Shown here: piece by piece, positions 45,484 through 55,745 of the stretch | How the letters are laid out: each line of letters begins with the position of its first letter | Position numbering within the stretch: position 1 is the stretch's first letter | Assembly (NCBI RefSeq): GCF_000218685.1 | Contig: NW_006763295.1 | Span: 2,244,882 to 2,308,881, forward strand | Source: Serpula lacrymans var. lacrymans S7.9 | Taxonomy: Eukaryota > Basidiomycota > Agaricomycetes > Boletales > Serpulaceae | Direction: 5' to 3' | DNA: 64,000 nucleotides | Notes under the pieces: generated by a model | What the model saw: the letters and a program-made list of their open reading frames with translations, nothing else | The model's database searches: none | What the model was told of the DNA's origin: nothing | Position numbers and translations under genes: made by a program

Positions 45484-47397
45484 ATGCTGACATTTCTCAA
45501 ATCTTCGCCAAAGTCCCCGAAGGTGACGAAAGCATCAGAGAAGCAGCCAGAGGCCGCAGTAACGCCTGACAGCACTGTTCCGGAACCTCTCGAGACGCGA
45601 TCAGCCCATACCGAAGTGTCTTTACACTCTTCGCAGACGGATATACCTGCTGCCAGTGCCAGCACTCCACTGAGTCCCAAGGATACACCTTTACCGGACT
45701 CGCCTCTTCTCTCACCAACCGTATTAGACTCGCCAAATACCAGTCCGTATGGCAAGCAATCAAGTCCCGACGCCCGTCGATTCTCTTTCCGCTCCTTCAC
45801 CTTCTTATCCAACCGTACCAATGAACACAAACCTGCCCTCTCCACCGAGCAGGAGCATGACAAGAAAGTTCGTGCTTCGGCAGCACATGCTAAACGTATC
45901 GCCAGACCTGCTTTCTCAAACTCGGATAAGAGAGCCAAGCAGTCCGCTCTGATAGTTCGCTCCCTCATCGTCGGTGCTGCTGCTCCAGCACCTCCAAAGA
46001 CCACAAAGGCCGTCACGAAACCTGAAATAAGTCGTGTCAAGTCTCAACTTATGCAGCGCAAGTCTGCAAATAAAGTCATCGCTCACCTCCGTGCTCTTCC
46101 TATCACCGACCAGTCTACGGCTTTCAACTCTAAGGGTGTGGACGAGGAAGAGAGGGATAACGATGGTCCAATACACGCTGTTTGCCTCGACGCAACCGAT
46201 GCTGAGGCGCATGAGCGTCATTTCTCTCGTCTGACGAAAGACGCCACGGCTGATGATACAACCCATTGTGATTTCCCCAGCGTGATCACCGCCTCTATCA
46301 GCTCGCTGTCAATGGTCATCCAGGACATGCATCTCGTCAGTTTGATAACCTCACCTGGCCTTGGCATTGGTCAACCTGGAGATGGTGAGGGTCTGTTGGC
46401 TGGGTCCCTACCTACAGCGGAGACCGTCCTCAACGGCATCCAGCAAATCACTCCACAACTCATGGCTCTTGGATTTGCCACGGGGAAGGCGGTCCTTCCT
46501 GACCATACAGGTAAGCTACATTTATTTTTTATTTTATTTTATTTTTATTTATATATTATCACAACGGAATTATTACTCATACGCTGTGCCTTTAGGTGTA
46601 TATCCCCCTAAAGACAGAATATCTGTTCTTACCTGTGTGTATTCTTCCTTTATATCTAAGGTTTCCTAACATCAATTGTTTTTAAGACTGGTGGGGCCTC
46701 GAGGTCGTCCTTCCTCCTACTACCCTTTCGTACCTTGATGTTGGTCCACCATCAGCTTTCGCATTCTTCATACTGATAGTTTGTTAAACAGAGTGCGAAG
46801 TCTGTATCAGGCGCCGTCATCAACTTTTTGACCGCGCTATCCGTCATCAATAACGGTGTTCGCGAAGTCCTTCCTTTTGTTCGCTATATCGGTCAGTTCA
46901 TAGACTTTGAGTTCGACTCTATCAAGAAGGAGAACAAAGGTCATGGAGTTGTCTGCGCTGCCACATGGTATGTCCTATATTGTAACTATAGATATTTCAT
47001 AGCTCATTCACTCGCCTCAGGATCATGCCTGCTGCCATGGTAGGAACATATGCTTACCCCTCGCCCAATATATATAGCTCACCTGTTTATTTTATTTTAA
47101 TAGGTTCCTCGCGCATGGGATTTCCCTCCCCCACCACCTCCCAAGGTGGTTGTTCATGATGAGGATAAGACCGAGGGTGATGTTTCAGCCCCCGTGAAAC
47201 CATCAACGGAGATCCCCCGTCCTTCTTCTGCTTACTCTGACGAGAGCAGTGGCATCGTTGACCATTCCAACCCCATCGCAGCCATGCCACCCGTCCTTCC
47301 CGAACTTGTCGTTAGCTCTCCACCTTCTGAGGATGGTCAAGAAGAAGCTCATGACGAGCCGTCGTCTAATCAACTGCCTGAACAGGAAGCTGCTTGA
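45484..47397 (+). CDS. Conserved basidiomycete hypothetical protein, Pro/Ser-rich ends around an ordered core
   Basis: No named domain is recognised. The start is the ATG at 45484 (MLTFLKSSPKSPKVTKASEK). The first 200 residues are Ser/Pro/Lys-rich and disordered. An ordered part begins near SVITASISSLSMVIQDMHLV and continues through ETVLNGIQQITPQLMALGFA. Later exons give VYPPKDRISVLT, WWGLEVVLPPTTLSYLD, SAKSVSGAVINFLTALSVIN, REVLPFVRYIGQFIDFEFDS and AATWIMPAAMVPRAWDFPPP, in good phase through introns near 46510, 46650, 46743, 46968 and 47040. The C-terminus is again disordered and acidic. Hydrophobic stretches in the core are amphipathic rather than clear membrane helices. Confidence 0.7.
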
Positions 47398-47665
47398 TTG
47401 CTACATACTGATTGCATAAATGCAAAGCCGTTCTTTACTCTCTTACTCTTCGTGGACATTAATTTTCTTTCTCCCATTGATGTGCATTGCTCACGACTAT
47501 TTACGTTCTTTCCTATCGTACTTAAGCTATCTTATTGTGGAACATAGCATCGCGTTTGTCATTGGTCATCTCAGTCGTTAATCTTTTATTCACTGTACTT
47601 CTTAATCACAGATTGCAATCATACATACATTCTTCCTATAGTCAATACTCGACACATGAATTTGA

Positions 47666-48141
47666 TCAGTGCTCATTAGGCTGTTGGATGGTGACAGTGC
47701 CATCGGGTTCTGGATAGTAGTCTGGGTGAGGTTGTGCATAAGTTGAGTACGCAATGAACTAACGTATGGATTGGATTATGTCCCCTTGGGCTGACTGGAA
47801 GTCGTTGACATGGTCAGGCGGTATCGTCGCAGAGAAACCCTGTCTAATCTGTGAAATTCCACTCGTGACTAATCGAAGAAAGGGGTTAGGCGAACCTTGA
47901 TGAGCGTGTATCGCTCCAGCACTACTCCACCTATCCAAGAAATATGAATGAGCCATTGCCCACAATCTATGCCGATACGAAACTGAATAGACTTGCCAAG
48001 GCTTTCGAGGTCCTTTATACATTGTGCTATTTGATCTTCTGTTACAGGTTCTCCAAAGAGAACAATATACTCTGCCGATGATTGAGTGTGACAAGACTAG
48101 ATCGGTGCCATGGTACAAGACGTACTTGATTCAGTAGTCAT
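47666..48141 (-). CDS. Proteinase inhibitor I9-family protein (POIA1-like), copy 1
   Basis: A small cytosolic or secreted inhibitor of subtilisin-type proteases, like Pleurotus POIA1, which has the fold of a subtilisin propeptide. The gene has five short exons. It starts MTTESK at 48141, then YIVLFGEPVTEDQIAQCIKD, GVVLERYTLIK, IRQGFSATIPPDHVNDFQSA, QGDIIQSIQPDGTVTIQ, and ends QPNEH with the stop at 47666. The blocks YIVLF, GFSAT and the terminal PDGTVTIQ are the family hallmarks. No signal peptide is present, as in other members. The start and all introns (about 45-60 bp) were chosen to keep this pattern, and they match copy 2 exon for exon. The protein is about 80 residues, the usual length. 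Confidence 0.8.
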
Positions 48142-48633
48142 GCTGGAAATGATTGGTGGTGGTAGGAGCGAGAAAAGTATGGTGAGTGCAAGGGGGCTGT
48201 AATCCTACCTATAACCTAGTGCAATTCGGATCAGAAGTCGAACAGAGTATCTTCGATGCGATATATATCAGTATACGATAGCGATGAATTGGAAAAGGAA
48301 GCTTGCCTCATCAAAATAGTCCAGCGCTCAGCTTAGGGCTCCATATTGGGAGGTCAACTGTTCATCTTGCCTTTCGTGGTACCAGCCCATACGTCAAGAC
48401 GGTGTGAAGATATCTAATGGGGCAAAGAAATCAATAGGCCACTAGCTACTCCAAGTATATCAGCGTCTTGGAGCAGTTCCCGGTGATAGCATAGCCCATG
48501 GAGGTCAACTTAGTATACACTGCCTTACTGGCTAGTAACGAAGCGAAGGGAGTACCACATCCATCATTCATACACGCATACACACATCTCCTTGATACAT
48601 AGACCTGTTACTTGTACAGCTACTGCTACACGA
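48142..48633. other. Intergenic region between the two I9 inhibitor genes
   Basis: Promoter region of copy 1 and 3' end of copy 2. No additional feature. Confidence 0.5.
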
Positions 48634-49086
48634 TCACTGGATAGTGACGACGCTATCGGGTTCTATATGCCAGCATCATTCAGCCCGAGTTCAGGATTGT
48701 CGCACAAGATACCCACCAATTGATAAGACCAAGTCCCCTTGGGCGGATTTGAAGCTACTGAGATACGACTCGGGTATCACAGCTGAGAAGCCCTGCAGAT
48801 GTACATTCAGATGATGATCCTTCGATAACAAAGAATTGGACCTTTAAGAGACTGTAGCGATTCTGAACTGCTCCGCCTGGCAGATCGGTATAACTTAGTC
48901 ATGACCCACGACACAAAACAAGAATTGGGGCCTACCATTACTCTCGAGACCTTGTATAGATTGGGCTATCTGCTCGTCCGTCGCTGAATCCGCAAAAGTT
49001 ACGATATACCCTGTTGGTCCGACCGCCGATCGTTAGGGCAATGGCACCAAGTTATTGCAAGCAAAGAACATACTTCCAGAAGCCAT
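48634..49086 (-). CDS. Proteinase inhibitor I9-family protein (POIA1-like), copy 2
   Basis: Tandem paralogue of the gene at 47666-48141. It starts MASG at 49086 and joins to RYIVTFADSATDEQIAQSIQ, then GGAVQNRYSLLK, GFSAVIPESYLSSFKSAQGD and LVLSIEPDSVVTIQ, with the stop at 48634. Introns fall at the same four places as in copy 1. Ending exactly at VTIQ is typical of the family, since the C-terminal tail enters the protease active site. There is no signal peptide. Confidence 0.83.
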
Positions 49087-49427
49087 TTCGAGTGAAATAT
49101 TGATACAAAGATGCTGGTACTTGATGGTAGGAAGATAAGGTGAAAGGGAGAATGCGCAGCGAACGCAGCTTGAGTTTGAGCTGACGCCATCGGAGCCAAA
49201 TAAATAAGGGGCTCAGCCTAAGTAGGGAAAGTGGAGGGCCGTAGCGTCGGCCATTGCCGCCCTTCTGTCAGTTGCTGAATGACCCACATGTTTCGGTGCG
49301 AAATAGCGCCCAAAGCTTTTCTGACTCAGAAAATAAAGCTTGTGTCACTTTTCAGCTTTCTGCCTCTGTCCTGTGCATGCGATTGCTGCCTTTGAATCTG
49401 AGAGGTCTAAGAAGCATTATCACAAAA
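49087..49427. other. Divergent promoter region
   Basis: Lies between the I9 gene (minus) and the DNA glycosylase gene (plus). No further feature. Confidence 0.5.
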
Positions 49428-51293
49428 ATGCCAGTCACCCGTTCAGCCAGCCGTTCAGCTACAGTGAACACAACATCCGTTGAAGTCGACAGCAGCAAGA
49501 CCGCTAAATCGCCTGCAACAAACAAGAGAAAAGCAGCAGCAGCAAGCACCCCCAAGAACACGCCAAAAGCGAAAAAAGCTCGTGTAGATGAGGCTCCTCC
49601 CAGCACTCCGCTTGTTCTTCCACCTGTTCCCGAGGCTTCCAAGTCTGATGACCCAATAGAAAAATCGCTTGTCCCTGCTGTACTCAGCTTTTCCTTCGAG
49701 GATGCAAAACGCCATCTAATCAACGTAGACGGAAGATTTGAAGATATTTTCAGCAAGTTGAGATGCAAGCCTTATGAGCAACTCGAACAGGTTCACCCGT
49801 TTCGGTGAGCGTCAAGATTCTAGCTAAGATCGCGGTTAACTGAAACTTGGCGACAGCGCTCTTGTCCAGTCAATCCTGTAGGAAGGTTTATTTGAAAGCG
49901 CTTGGCTCAGTGTTGACTGCCATCTACAGAGGCCAACAGATATCTTGGCTAGCTGCGCGTTCTATCAACCACAGATTTATCAGGCTTTACAACCCATCTT
50001 TGCCAGAGAAAGCGACTGATTACAAGTTAGTCGATAAAGCCTGATTTGAATCTTTATTATCGATGTTGTTAACAAACACAAAGTGAGGCTAAGTCTGCAG
50101 CATCTTTTTTCCCAAGTCCTTCTCGAGTTGCAAAGACCGATATAGCAGTCCTCAAGTCTGCAGGGTTAAGCACCCGGAAAGCCGAATATGGTCAGTCATG
50201 AACAACAAAAGTGCATGTTTCAACAAGAGTCTAATGCACGAAACCCAAAACACGCCTGCACTGAAGTCCAAGATCTGGCGGCAAGGTTTTCGGATGGTCG
50301 TTTGTCGACTGAAAAGCTCCTTGAAGCAGATGATGAAGAGTTAACTCAAATGCTCACAGAAGTCCGAGGCATTGGCAAGGTTTGTCCTATTCGAGACTGA
50401 GGTGATAGATGTAATTACTGAAGTCTCGTATGCTTCAACGTCGTAGTGGACTGGTAAGTCAATTCTTTCCATTAGCTTATTTTATACTTAAATTGTATTA
50501 TCTATAGTTGACATGTTCGCCATGTTTTCATTGCGCCGCCCAAATATCCTTCCTGTTGGTACGTACCTGAAAAACTCAGCCGAGATACAGAAGCTCACTG
50601 CAATATAACAGGAGATCTGGGTGTGCAACGTGGAGTATTGCGCTGGGTCCTTGCCTTGCATTCTCCTTCTAATCCTTTCATCCTGTCCCCCGAGAAACTC
50701 TCTACCAATGGCGCTTCAGAAAAGGAGAAAGATACTAAAATAACTGCACCTGCAGACCCCGATTCTTTACCTACATTCGGGTCGAGCACAAACCAAGTCA
50801 TATCTGACGAACCTCCAGAAGGTCCAGCACTGGATGTATCATCTGTGCCTCCTGCGCCGGTGTCTGAAAGTCCTGTGAAACTCAGCACTGGGGATAGCAG
50901 TAATGGCGGTCCCTCGTTTTCCGCCAATATCCCTTCCCTTCCCCCTCTTTTCACGCCGTCCATCAGTAAGACGCTGAACGACGTCCAGAAAGCTACATCG
51001 CACGCTTCAGCTCTGATGCCATTGCCCGAGGGACTGACTGTAGCGGAGCTTAAGACCCGTCTTGGAGGCAAGAAGAAAATCAAGTAATTGTCTTGGTGTT
51101 CTCTTATGTCCTCTTCTCACGATGCTTTGTTGCAGAGGCGCACTGTTGACACCGAATGAGATGGAAGCATTGACCGAAACTTGGAAGCCGTACAGAAGCT
51201 TGGGTGAGTGTATACAGCAAGATATGTGTAGTTTGTTGTTCTAACACTGCCGCAGGCGTGTACTACATGTGGTCGTTAGCTGAAGACAAGTAG
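49428..51293 (+). CDS. MAG1: DNA-3-methyladenine glycosylase II (MAG1/AlkA type, HhH-GPD superfamily)
   Basis: A base excision repair enzyme that removes alkylated purines from nuclear DNA. The start is the ATG at 49428 (MPVTRSASRSATVNTTSVEV), giving a Lys/Ala-rich N-terminus with a likely nuclear signal (TPKAKKARVDE). The catalytic domain begins LSFSFEDAKRHLINVDGRFE. It then shows GQQISWLAARSINHRF, a helix before the hairpin (LKSAGLSTRKAEY, VQDLAARFSDGRLS), the helix-hairpin-helix LTEVRGIGKWTVDMFAMF, and LPVGDLGVQRGVLRW with the catalytic Asp of the GPD loop. After a disordered insert rich in Ser and Pro (about 50680-50960) the frame ends LTETWKPYRSLGVYYMWSLA. About eight introns are present. 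The insert before the C-terminal helix is longer than in yeast Mag1. Confidence 0.88.
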
Positions 51294-51908
51294 CGCTAGT
51301 TGGCGGAGATCGCACGACTTGCACCTGGTCCAGAGCCATGCTGTAGTAGTAGGATGCACGTCTATAATACTAGAGATTAGGTTTTGTGCATTCCTGCCAC
51401 TATCGATACAAAAGAATCCACTGTGATGCTTGTCCTGTCCGCATGTCGTTCAATGAATAAAATACCAGTTCAAGTCCGCGAACCAGCGCTCAGCGCTTAG
51501 CGGGTCCAATTGTCGAGGTGCCGTAAGCCGTTTATCTCTTCTCCGTCACAGCTTTCGCCTTGAACACCTCTCCTACTTGTCTCTGCTTTTAATAAACCGA
51601 GGGAAGGCCAATGATGGATTGTATGTCACCTGTACCTCTGCTGATCACGCCACGTGAAGTGGCAAGTTGGTATGATTGTAGGAAAGGGCGACCGGCGTCT
51701 CGGCGAGTCCACATAGTAGCATTCCAGTGGAGAGTATGAACTATGCTTTAACTTCTGGCGTGCACGCGGGTTCACTTTCCTTCCAAGCGCGTTAAAGCGT
51801 CTGTCCTCTTCCCCTACAAAAGACAGCTGGGCGTCCGTGGCTCGTCTGGACGTGGTTTCGCCTTACTTTCTACGTCCCCATCTGTTCGTTATCCAGGCTC
51901 TGCCACCA
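51294..51908. other. Intergenic and 5' leader region of the kinase gene
   Basis: No gene. A frame open from 51837 precedes the kinase ATG but lacks an ATG of its own, so I treat it as leader. Confidence 0.45.
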
Positions 51909-53736
51909 ATGGACTCGGACTTTGGTTACCCAGCGACATCTATGCACGAATACCTTTCTGATGAGCGTGATGCTGCCCGGGATGCTTTCCAAGACCACGC
52001 CGAGCGTTTCCCTCATCAAAACACCGCCCAAACCTACAGGACAGCAGCACAGTTATCCAATTATCATAGCTTCAGCTCAATTGATGAGCTCGAGAGTGAC
52101 TTAGACAGTCGCCTTTCACCCCTTCTCTTTCCTCTTAATCACCCACAACCACGCCACGGGTTACATCGTCACTATACATCCCCCTCAGAGGGTCCTTCCT
52201 TCTGTTCAGCTGAGGCCACATCAAGTTTCATCAACGCGTATGGCGACGGCAACAGAGATATTGATCTGTTCGCCACAGATTGTAATGAGAGGCCGCTCAT
52301 TCCCATACTGCCGCAATCAAGTTCGCAGGCCGAATCATCTTTGTACGCTGCTGGATCGCAGTCTCTGTTGCTATCCAGCGACAGCGACTTCTCCTTATTT
52401 ATGAGCACTACTCTTAAGCCTTCAGCTGTTTCCAGCGGTCCCAACTCTTCAGCCCTATGTGCTCGCGAGTACTCTCCTCGGTTCCCATCTGGACATACCC
52501 TTCATCCGTCGTTCTTGCGCTTGTATCATCTCTGTGACGAACTTGGGTCAGGTGGTTATGGCTTCGTGATGACGGCTATTAATCGTCAAGAAGGCTTTGA
52601 AGTAGCAGTCAAGTTCGTCATCAAAAATAAAGTGCCCGAGCAAGCTTGGGCGGAAGACGAGATATATGGCAGGTTGCCCGTCGAAGTTATGCTCCTCACT
52701 CTCATGGACCATGAGAACATTGTCAAATGTTTTGATGTTTTCGAGGATGATCTGTACTTTTATTTGGTATGTTCCGTCATGCATTTCTCTCGGTAGTTCG
52801 GCACAATTAATGTATGCTACTTCAAGGTTCAAGAGCTTCATGGTTCTCCATGGCAGAAGAGCGAGAGACCTCGAGGACAAGATGGGGATTCCTCTCCATC
52901 TATGATGCCAATGCTATCCTCTCCGCCACCTCTGCTATCGCCCTCTGCTTCAGAAGTTTCAGCAACTGATTCAGAGCCGGACACTCCTCCACAATATTCC
53001 AACCAGCTATATCCCTCACCTCTTCAAGTTCACGTTCAGATAGCCGAAAGCCAACTTCACAACCATGTACCACATACTTTATCGGAGCCAGAGAACGATT
53101 GTTCTATCACTCTTAATTTACCCCCGCGGCCACATTACTCGCGACGCGCCTCCCATGATCTCTTCGAGTGCATCGAGCAAACACAGCACAAACGGCTCTC
53201 TGAGAACCAAGCTCGCTATATATTAACTCAAGTGGTTGAAGCTGTGTACTATTTGGACTGTCGCGGTATATCTCATCGTGATATCAAAGATGAAAATCTG
53301 GTGGTTGATAAGGACCTAAAAGTAATTGTACCTCATTTCCGATCCCATCACGGGTGGGCTGACATTGAGTTACCAGGTTAAGCTAATTGACTTTGGAAGT
53401 GCTACTATAGCCGATGTATCAGAACCCCGTCCTTATCACAAACTATTCTACGGGACGACGGCCTATGCATCGTCGGAGGTTCTCCAGAAGAAACCGTATC
53501 AAGCGCCTCCTGCGGAGATATGGACGCTGGGGGTGTTGATGTCTTACTTGCTCACTGGGATGTCGCCATTTCCAACAGAGAGAGACGCTATTGAAGGGAG
53601 GATCGTGCTAGCAGAAGAACCCGGGTCGCAACTGTCTCATGACTGTTTGCATCTCATGAGCAGATGCTTGGAGCCCGACCCCGAGAAACGGGCTGATATC
53701 AAGGAAGTCAGGGGTCATCGATGGTTACGGTGTTAG
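51909..53736 (+). CDS. Serine/threonine protein kinase, PASK-like (CAMK group), with large insert in the kinase domain
   Basis: The start is the ATG at 51909 (MDSDFGYPATSMHEYLSDER). The N-terminal 190 residues are disordered. The kinase domain has the glycine loop LCDELGSGGYGFVMTA, the ATP-binding Lys in EVAVKFVIKNKVPEQAW, the helix C Glu in RLPVEVMLLTLMDHENIVKC, and the hinge FEDDLYFYLVQELHG. After the hinge comes a 100-residue Pro/Ser-rich insert (about 52840-53150). The domain resumes with SHDLFECIEQ, the catalytic loop HRDIKDENLVV, the LIDFGSA Mg-binding site, FYGTTAYASSEVL and WTLGVLMSYLLTGMSPFPTE. The nearest family by motif is PAS kinase, which controls glucose partitioning, but no PAS domain is seen. 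Two introns (after YFYL and after KDLK) are clear. Confidence 0.85.
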
Positions 53737-54201
53737 TGATCAGATTCGAGTTGATCATTGTGGAAGGATGTCTACAAATGGATTGTTTTATCTCTTTGTC
53801 GCGCATTGTATATAGCTCTCATCATCATTACAGGATTACAGGAGTATTCGGATGGCTATGTACCTAGATTATTTGCCAGTGTGCAGTCTTGTTGTGTATT
53901 TCATTTTGTATGGATTCCATGTGTATATTCTTAACTACTACAATGAACATCATGTGTCAAGGAACCAAATGTTTGCAGTGCAAGTTGCGGTGTAAAGTCT
54001 GAAGCTTGATTAATATCTTGATTGTTAGGGGAGATGACGACTGGAGCCTCGGCGGGCGTAAAAGGAAATAGTAATCGGGAGCGCCGGCCGCTCAGCGCCA
54101 CCTCGGCAAAAGGCGTGAGAACGAAACTGTTCCGACTGTGGCTGCCCGATTTGTGGTCATCATCCGAGCCTGTCGTCGTATAAACGCAGTTCTTAACCGT
54201 C
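53737..54201. other. Intergenic region upstream of NDUFS7
   Basis: 3' region of the kinase gene and promoter of NDUFS7. A minus-strand open frame at 53931-54203 overlaps the NDUFS7 start codon and has no support. Confidence 0.5.
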
Positions 54202-55273
54202 ATGTCGCTCGGGGTATTCAGAACAAACGCAGGTTGGTAATGAACGACCCTATCTGAGGTAGGAGCTGACAGGGAATATCATAGTGAATAATGCGTTTCG
54301 ACCAGCTGTGCTCAGGTCCTCGCTAGGCATTCACGGTATAATAACTATTCATTTTACTTGCGAGTTTACACCTTCTGACCAGTCTGATGTAGCTCGTTCT
54401 CTACACACGTCAAAGCCTGCCAAAACACCAGAAGCCATCCCATCGTCAACTACATCAGCATCGCAACCTATCACCGCATTGGCCAACCGTGATTCGAACC
54501 AGTTTAGCTTAGAGCAACCAAAAAACAAAGCTGGTGAGTAGCATTTATGTTTGCGTTTGTACACGACCTCACTCTGAGTCCTGCAGAATATGTACTGTCG
54601 ACGCTCGACAAAGTGGTGAACTGGGCCAGGCAGGGCTCTATGTGGCCTATGACGTTTGGTGAGGAAGCAATATGATACTGACCAAAATGGCGCGGACTGG
54701 ATTAACCCGTTATTTTTGTAGGTCTTGCCTGTTGCGCTGTAGAGATGATGCACATGGCTGCTGCACGTTACGATCAAGATCGTCTTGGTGTCGTTTTCCG
54801 TGCAAGTCCCCGACAATCTGATATCATGATTGTTGCTGGTACCCTTACCAACAAAATGGCTCCTGCTTTGCGCAAGGTGTACGATCAGATGCCCGAACCA
54901 CGTATGTTCTTTCTCTTGTTTCAAGATAAGGGATTCACAGGCGTGTACAGGATGGGTTATCTCTATGGGGTCTTGCGCCAATGGTGGGGGTTACTATCAC
55001 TACTCGTATTCTGTTGTCCGGGGATGTGACCGTAGGTGTTGTACATTCGGGATAAAGCATGACTTCTGACAAAGCGCCTGCGACAGGTATCGTACCTGTT
55101 GACATCTACGTACCAGGCTGCCCACCCACGGCTGAAGCGCTGCTGTATGGCATGTTACAACTGCAACGTAAGATGCGGAGAAACAGGAAAAGCGTTCTTT
55201 GGTGAGTAGTGCAAACGAGAGTAACAAAAGTGGACAGAAACTGATGATACTGAATGGTAGGTACCGTAAATAA
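54202..55273 (+). CDS. NDUFS7: NADH:ubiquinone oxidoreductase subunit NDUFS7 (PSST/NUKM, 20 kDa)
   Basis: Core subunit of mitochondrial complex I; it carries iron-sulfur cluster N2 next to the quinone site. The start is the ATG at 54202 ([10 protein letters not shown]), and the N-terminal exons encode a basic, Ser/Ala-rich presequence ([33 protein letters not shown]). The core begins [20 protein letters not shown] and then has [20 protein letters not shown] with the two adjacent cluster cysteines. It continues [20 protein letters not shown], then after an intron [20 protein letters not shown] (third Cys), then [20 protein letters not shown] (fourth Cys), and ends [12 protein letters not shown]. 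All four ligands are intact. The last exon, only about 11 bp of coding sequence, supplies the terminal YRK. Confidence 0.95.
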
Positions 55274-55745
55274 TGGCTTTTGCATGATCGAAGGACGTAA
55301 ATTAGAGACTAGATGTAGTCTTCTCCTTTGTAATAGATCTTCCTGTCATGTGTGCGTGATCACGTTAGAAGTTTTTGGACGTAAGACGAGCACAATAAAA
55401 CATATGTGTGAAGAGAGAGAGAAGTCTCACTGGTATAAGACGGAGATATAGCAGTGCCCCTTGACCGAATGAGCCGAACGGACTCCGGACTCAGCCGGGG
55501 AACTTCGACCGCTTGAGAACAGCGCTTACTGCTACACGGCTCTCTCCCAAAGCTTTGTACATTCATCCCAAGCCCGTCTGCAATCCTGACCTTTTCCTCA
55601 ACATTGTTCTCCTTTTGCAGCTTTACTCTAGTGGCTCTCGGTTCCACATAATTTTTCTGTCTTCCGAATTTTCGAATTCGAATTCGAGGAGCCAGGCCTT
55701 TTGTTTTCCCGGGCGTTCGAAGCTTCTTTCAAGTTTATCTCAGCC
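55274..55745. other. Intergenic region with AT-rich near-palindrome
   Basis: No gene. At about 55671-55690 the sequence ttttcgaattcgaattcgag is a near-palindrome with the word gaattc or aattcg repeated. It lies just upstream of the next start codon and may be a promoter element. Confidence 0.4.

Noticed and set aside
45366..46040. 224-codon minus-strand open frame
   Set aside because: Antisense of the first exon of the gene at 45484, whose strand is supported by several phased introns.
54349..54981. 210-codon minus-strand open frame
   Set aside because: Antisense of NDUFS7, whose identity is certain.
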